From Paraburkholderia ultramafica (GTDB taxonomy: Bacteria > Pseudomonadota > Gammaproteobacteria > Burkholderiales > Burkholderiaceae): 64,000 nt of DNA. Position 1 is the stretch's first letter; each line of letters starts with the position of its first letter. A program made the position numbers and the translations under genes. The DNA is taken from contig NZ_CADIKK010000024.1 of assembly GCF_902859915.1 (NCBI RefSeq), forward strand, positions 1 to 64,000. Reading direction: 5' to 3'. This document shows positions 60,871 through 64,000 of this stretch, piece by piece. The notes below the pieces were generated by a model. That model had not been told where the DNA came from, searched no databases, and saw only the letters and a program-made list of their open reading frames with translations.

Positions 60871-61806
60871 TTAGGCGGTGGCAGCCGCACGCAGGCGATG
60901 GACAAGCTGGTTATCCTTGCCCTGAACCAGCGGAGTCAACTCGATGTTGAACTCGATTTCCTTGTACGCGTCGGCCTTCATCCCCAACGCCGTGCCGCCG
61001 GTCTTGTCGACCACATGCGGAATCAGATCCTCGCGGGTCGCGTAGGCAAAGTCGTCCCAAATCAACGGGTCGCCCTCGATGTTGATTTGCGTCGTCAGCT
61101 TGCGGTACTTGTCGGTGGTGACGAAGAAGTGCACATGGGCCGGACGGTTGCCATGGCGAGCGAGCACGTCCAACAACTGCTGGGTTGCGCCTTGCGGAGG
61201 GCAACCGTAGCCGACCGGCATGAGCGTACGGAATTCGTACTTGCCGTCGGCATCAGTGCTGACCGCGCCGCGCAGGTTGAATTCGCTCTGCGCGCCCGTC
61301 GGGTCGAAGTGCGAATAGAAGCCTTTTGAGTTGGCGTGCCAGCACTCGACCACCGCACCCGCAACGGGCTTGCCGTCGGGACCGGTTACGGTGCCACGGA
61401 TGACGAGCGGGCCCGCATCCGCGTCGGGATTGATGTCAATCTTCGACACGCCATCGCGCACCGGCGCACCGGCGACATACAGTGGACCCTCGATGGTGCG
61501 CGGCGTGCCGCCGGTGATTGCGGCCGCCTTATCCGCGGCATCCATGCGAATGTCGAGATATTTCTCGAGACCGAGACCAGCGGCAAGCAGTGCCGCTTCG
61601 CCGTCCTGGCCGAGCTTGTTGAAATAGTGGACCCCGGCCCAGATTTCATCGGGCGTCATGTCGAGGTCGTCGATGGCCTTGAACAGGTCGCCCAGCAGGC
61701 GATTGACAATCTGCCTGGCGCGAGGATTGCCGTCCTGGCTTGCGAGGTTGGCAGCGGCCTTCAGCAGGTCCTGAACTTCCTTCGTATCAAACACTTTAAC
61801 GCTCAT
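60871..61806 (-). CDS. catA: Catechol 1,2-dioxygenase
   Basis: 311 residues. N-terminal helical linker (VKVFDTKEVQDLLKAAANLA), then intradiol dioxygenase core: PLYVAGAPVRDG, GKPVAGAVVECWHANSKGFY, LMPVGYGCPPQG (iron Tyr), HGNRPAHVHFFVTT (iron His residues) and DPLIWDDFAY. Non-haem Fe(III) enzyme cleaving catechol to cis,cis-muconate. The gene starts 177 bp from the divergent LysR gene and shares the direction of benABCD, so ben and cat may be one long transcript. Confidence 0.95.
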   Translation of the reverse strand: MSVKVFDTKEVQDLLKAAANLASQDGNPRARQIVNRLLGDLFKAIDDLDMTPDEIWAGVHYFNKLGQDGEAALLAAGLGLEKYLDIRMDAADKAAAITGGTPRTIEGPLYVAGAPVRDGVSKIDINPDADAGPLVIRGTVTGPDGKPVAGAVVECWHANSKGFYSHFDPTGAQSEFNLRGAVSTDADGKYEFRTLMPVGYGCPPQGATQQLLDVLARHGNRPAHVHFFVTTDKYRKLTTQINIEGDPLIWDDFAYATREDLIPHVVDKTGGTALGMKADAYKEIEFNIELTPLVQGKDNQLVHRLRAAATA

Positions 61807-61867
61807 GTCTGCTCCTGAATCTCTCTATTTTAGGTTCGGGTTAACCCTCGATTCGGCACTGACCGGT

Positions 61868-61884
61868 ATATGTTCGGAAGGTAT
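61868..61884. promoter_or_regulatory. Palindromic LysR-type site in the catA/regulator intergenic region
   Basis: ATATGTTCGGAAGGTAT has symmetric arms ATA--TTC / GAA--TAT about one centre base, located 62-78 bp upstream of catA and about 100 bp upstream of the LysR start. It resembles the interrupted dyads bound by CatM/BenM-like proteins. Confidence 0.5.
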
Positions 61885-61983
61885 AATCGGGTGCTGAAAC
61901 AGAGTGTGAATGCAGGATAATGGACACAAGAAAGCGCCGTCCAACACTGATTTAGTATCGGGCTATATCCAGGAGGTATTGAC

Positions 61984-62907
61984 ATGGAACTGCGGCATCT
62001 TCGTTATTTCGTCGCGGTTGCCGAGGAACGCAATTTCACGCGCGCAGCGCAACGGCTGAACATTGCCCAACCGCCTCTGAGTCGTCAGATACAACAACTC
62101 GAAGAGACTCTGGGCGTGCAGCTACTGGAGCGCAACTCACGCCCGCTGAAGCTGACGGAGACAGGTAAGTTCTTTTATTCCCATGCCGCGCAGTTGCTGT
62201 CTCAGACAGCAGAGCTCGAATCAATGACGAAGCGCGTGGGCAACATCGAGCGCAGTCTCTCGGTCGGTTTCGTCGGTTCAACGCTGTATGGGATGCTGCC
62301 GAAAATCATCCGGCGCTTTCGCGACGAGAACGCGACAGTGGAACTCAGCCTTCACGAGATGTCGACGATGGACCAGATCAGAGCGCTGAAGGACGGCCAC
62401 ATTGATATCGGATTTGGCCGTATCCGGCTTGAAGACGCGAACATCCGCCGGGTGATACTTCGCGAAGAGAAGTTGATTGTTGCCTTCCCGGAGGGGCATC
62501 CGCTTTCGGTTGCCAAGCCCGTCGTCGCGCTTCGCGACCTGGTCAACGAGACGCTGATTATTTTCCCGAAGGCGCCGCGACCCAGTTATGCCGACCAGGT
62601 CCTTGCGGCATTTCAGGACCGTGCTCTCAAGCCTCGCCGGATCTATGAAGTACGGGAGTTGCAAATCGCGCTAGGCCTCGTGGCAGCGGGCGAAGGCATT
62701 TCTATCGTTCCGAGCAGCGTGTACGGCCTGAAGCGAGACGATGTGAGCTACAGGGCACTGGACGACCCGACTCTGGTTTCCCCCATCATCATGAGCATGC
62801 GCGCGCTCGACGAGTCGCGGGACATTCGGGAAATGCTTGAACTCATCTATCGGCTGTACCAGGAAGAGAAAATACCCTACGCACCTCATACCGATCCGGC
62901 GCGGTGA
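61984..62907 (+). CDS. LysR-family regulator of ben/cat genes (BenM/CatR-like)
   Basis: 307 residues. HTH MELRHLRYFVAVAEERNFTR and AAQRLNIAQPPLSRQIQQLE, nearly the BenM/CatM/CatR pattern; effector domain SVGFVGSTLYGMLPKIIRRF, LDIGFGRIR-like HIDIGFGRIRLED, GLVAAGEGISIVPSSV. Good ribosome binding site (CCAGGAGG). Activates catabolic genes with muconate and perhaps benzoate as effectors. Sits between catA and catB, divergent from catA, the same arrangement as in related ortho-cleavage clusters. Confidence 0.92.
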   Translation: MELRHLRYFVAVAEERNFTRAAQRLNIAQPPLSRQIQQLEETLGVQLLERNSRPLKLTETGKFFYSHAAQLLSQTAELESMTKRVGNIERSLSVGFVGSTLYGMLPKIIRRFRDENATVELSLHEMSTMDQIRALKDGHIDIGFGRIRLEDANIRRVILREEKLIVAFPEGHPLSVAKPVVALRDLVNETLIIFPKAPRPSYADQVLAAFQDRALKPRRIYEVRELQIALGLVAAGEGISIVPSSVYGLKRDDVSYRALDDPTLVSPIIMSMRALDESRDIREMLELIYRLYQEEKIPYAPHTDPAR

Positions 62908-62915
62908 TGCCTGCT

Positions 62916-62930
62916 ATACCTTCGTGGTAT
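62916..62930 (+). promoter_or_regulatory. BenM/CatM-type binding site (ATAC-N7-GTAT) upstream of catB
   Basis: ATACCTTCGTGGTAT (62916-62930) fits the ATAC-N7-GTAT dyad recognised by BenM and CatM proteins exactly. It lies 83 bp before the catB start in the 105-bp gap, right where an activator of a separate catB promoter would bind. Confidence 0.65.
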
Positions 62931-63012
62931 CGCACTAGACGTTAATGGTGTTGGACAGGCGATTGTTGGGCACGCAATACTGCGTCAACCCATCAACTCC
63001 GCCACTCAAGGT

Positions 63013-64000
63013 ATGAACGCCCAAATCACCTCCGTCGAAGCGATTCTGGTTGACCTCCCAACCATCCGCGCGCATCAGCTAGCCATGGCGACGATGCAGC
63101 AACAAACCCTGGTCATTGTCCGTCTGCGCTCGAGCGATGGCATCGAGGGTCTTGGCGAAGCCACCACGATTGGCGGCTTGTCGTACGGCGACGAGAGTCC
63201 CGAAGGCATCAAGCTGACCATCGACACCTACCTTGCACCCGCTCTTGTTGGGCAAGACGCCACCAATGTCAACGGTGCCATGCTCAAGCTGAACAAGGTT
63301 GCTCGAGGAAACCGGTTCGCCAAGTGCGCAATCGAGACGGCGTTGCTGGACGCGCAAGGAAAGCGCCTGGGCGTCCCCGTCGCGACGCTGCTTGGCGGCG
63401 CTGTCCGCAAGACACTTCCGGTCCTTTGGACGCTCGCGAGCGGTGATACGCAACGAGACATTCAGGAAGCGGAAATGCTCCTCGCAGAACGTCGCCACAA
63501 CACGTTCAAACTGAAGATAGGCCGGCGTAGCGTTCGTGATGACGTGGCGCACGTGTCGAAAATCAAGGCCGCACTCGGCGATCGTGCCAAAGTGACCGTC
63601 GACGTCAATCAGGCATGGAACGAAGTTGACGCAACGCTGGGAATCCAGGCGCTCGAAGCGGCTGGCGTCGACCTCATCGAGCAACCCACACCGCGTGAGC
63701 AGCGCGGCGCACTTGCCCGGCTTTCTGCGCGCTTCATCGTGCCCATCATGGCCGACGAAGCAGTGACTGGGCCGGAGGACGCGCTCGAACTCGTGCGCGA
63801 TGCGTGTGCCGACGTGTTTGCATTGAAGATTGCAAAGTCCGGTGGCATTTACGGAATGATGCGGGCCGCAGCTATCGCGGATGCGGCCGGCGTGTCACTG
63901 TATGGCGGCACGATGCTCGAGGGCAGCATTGGGTCGATTGCGTCGGCGCACGGATTCAGCGCGCTTGCGCAACTTGCCTGGGGTACTGAGTTGTTCGGAC
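63013..64000 (+). CDS. catB: Muconate cycloisomerase, 3' end outside window
   Basis: 329 codons are present from the ATG at 63013 (MNAQITSVEAILVDLPTIRA); the frame runs off the right edge without a stop. Enolase superfamily: lysines 166 and 168 (FKLKIGRR), metal Asp197 (DVNQAW), Glu223 (LIEQPTP), Asp248 (MADEAV) and Lys272 (LKIAKSGG), one residue off the Pseudomonas numbering. Converts cis,cis-muconate to muconolactone. Further ortho-pathway genes (catC, catD) are expected downstream, outside the window. Confidence 0.94.
   Translation, partial: MNAQITSVEAILVDLPTIRAHQLAMATMQQQTLVIVRLRSSDGIEGLGEATTIGGLSYGDESPEGIKLTIDTYLAPALVGQDATNVNGAMLKLNKVARGNRFAKCAIETALLDAQGKRLGVPVATLLGGAVRKTLPVLWTLASGDTQRDIQEAEMLLAERRHNTFKLKIGRRSVRDDVAHVSKIKAALGDRAKVTVDVNQAWNEVDATLGIQALEAAGVDLIEQPTPREQRGALARLSARFIVPIMADEAVTGPEDALELVRDACADVFALKIAKSGGIYGMMRAAAIADAAGVSLYGGTMLEGSIGSIASAHGFSALAQLAWGTELFG

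Noticed and set aside
1..64000. tRNA or rRNA genes, prophage or plasmid origins
   Set aside because: None recognised by eye; a covariance-model scan would be needed to exclude small RNAs.

Overview
The window is GC-rich beta-proteobacterial DNA, most likely from Paraburkholderia or a close relative. Support comes from the Burkholderia-type trimeric adhesin and DUF2827-like proteins, the gentisate (mhb) and benzoate/catechol (ben-cat) clusters, and the FisR-controlled sulfide oxidation genes. All family names are from recognition of the translated sequence; no search was run. The mix of catabolic, transport and decayed genes suggests an accessory part of a replicon.

Layout. (1) 1-7121: the 3' end of a long Ser/Thr-rich trimeric autotransporter adhesin, followed by four tightly packed genes: three paralogous GT-B-like DUF2827 proteins and one small exported protein. 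This is the best candidate for an undescribed system, a dedicated adhesin-modification operon. (2) 7801-11708: an RcsB-like response regulator convergent with a hybrid kinase that carries its own receiver and Hpt domains. (3) 12171-17505: cupin, a frameshifted uracil-DNA-glycosylase-like gene, DUF488, a tri-haem peroxidase, and a periplasmic creatininase with a beta-propeller lipoprotein. (4) 17996-24424: a 3-hydroxybenzoate/gentisate operon (D-H-I-M-T order, minus strand) with a divergent LysR regulator; the transporter has an in-frame amber codon, and hairpin-forming 49-bp tandem repeats lie inside the operon. (5) 24836-34338: small genes (ArsR/SRPBCC operon, DUF1801, kup, GNAT, META lipoprotein, Ap4A phosphorylase, adenosine-specific kinase, FmdB) and a truncated amino-acid-binding protein. 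(6) 34458-37083: otsA and an FMN lactate-dehydrogenase-like gene. (7) 37178-42406: a TetR-HlyD-ABC-ABC2-OMP efflux operon with 4-bp overlaps. (8) 42702-47770: a ribose-type sugar ABC transporter with L-fuconate dehydratase. (9) 47838-49251: a gene graveyard (LysR stub and two unrelated MFS fragments). (10) 49335-54481: divergent fisR and a persulfide dioxygenase / sulfide:quinone oxidoreductase / TauE set, with a sigma-54-like promoter and repeated upstream sites. (11) 54596-56759: a deletion-type junction between an aldehyde dehydrogenase and the membrane domain of an adenylate cyclase. (12) 57079-64000: benABCD and catA (minus strand), divergent LysR regulator and catB (running off the end), with ATAC/GTAT-type operators.

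How it works together: 3-hydroxybenzoate goes through gentisate to pyruvate and fumarate, and benzoate goes through catechol to muconate. Sulfide is oxidised through persulfide under a sulfane-sulfur sensor. The adhesin operon beside an Rcs-like phosphorelay suggests envelope or surface control. At least six genes are broken or truncated (uracil-DNA glycosylase, mhbT, an amino-acid-binding protein, LysR, two MFS fragments, an adenylate cyclase), an unusually high load for 64 kb.
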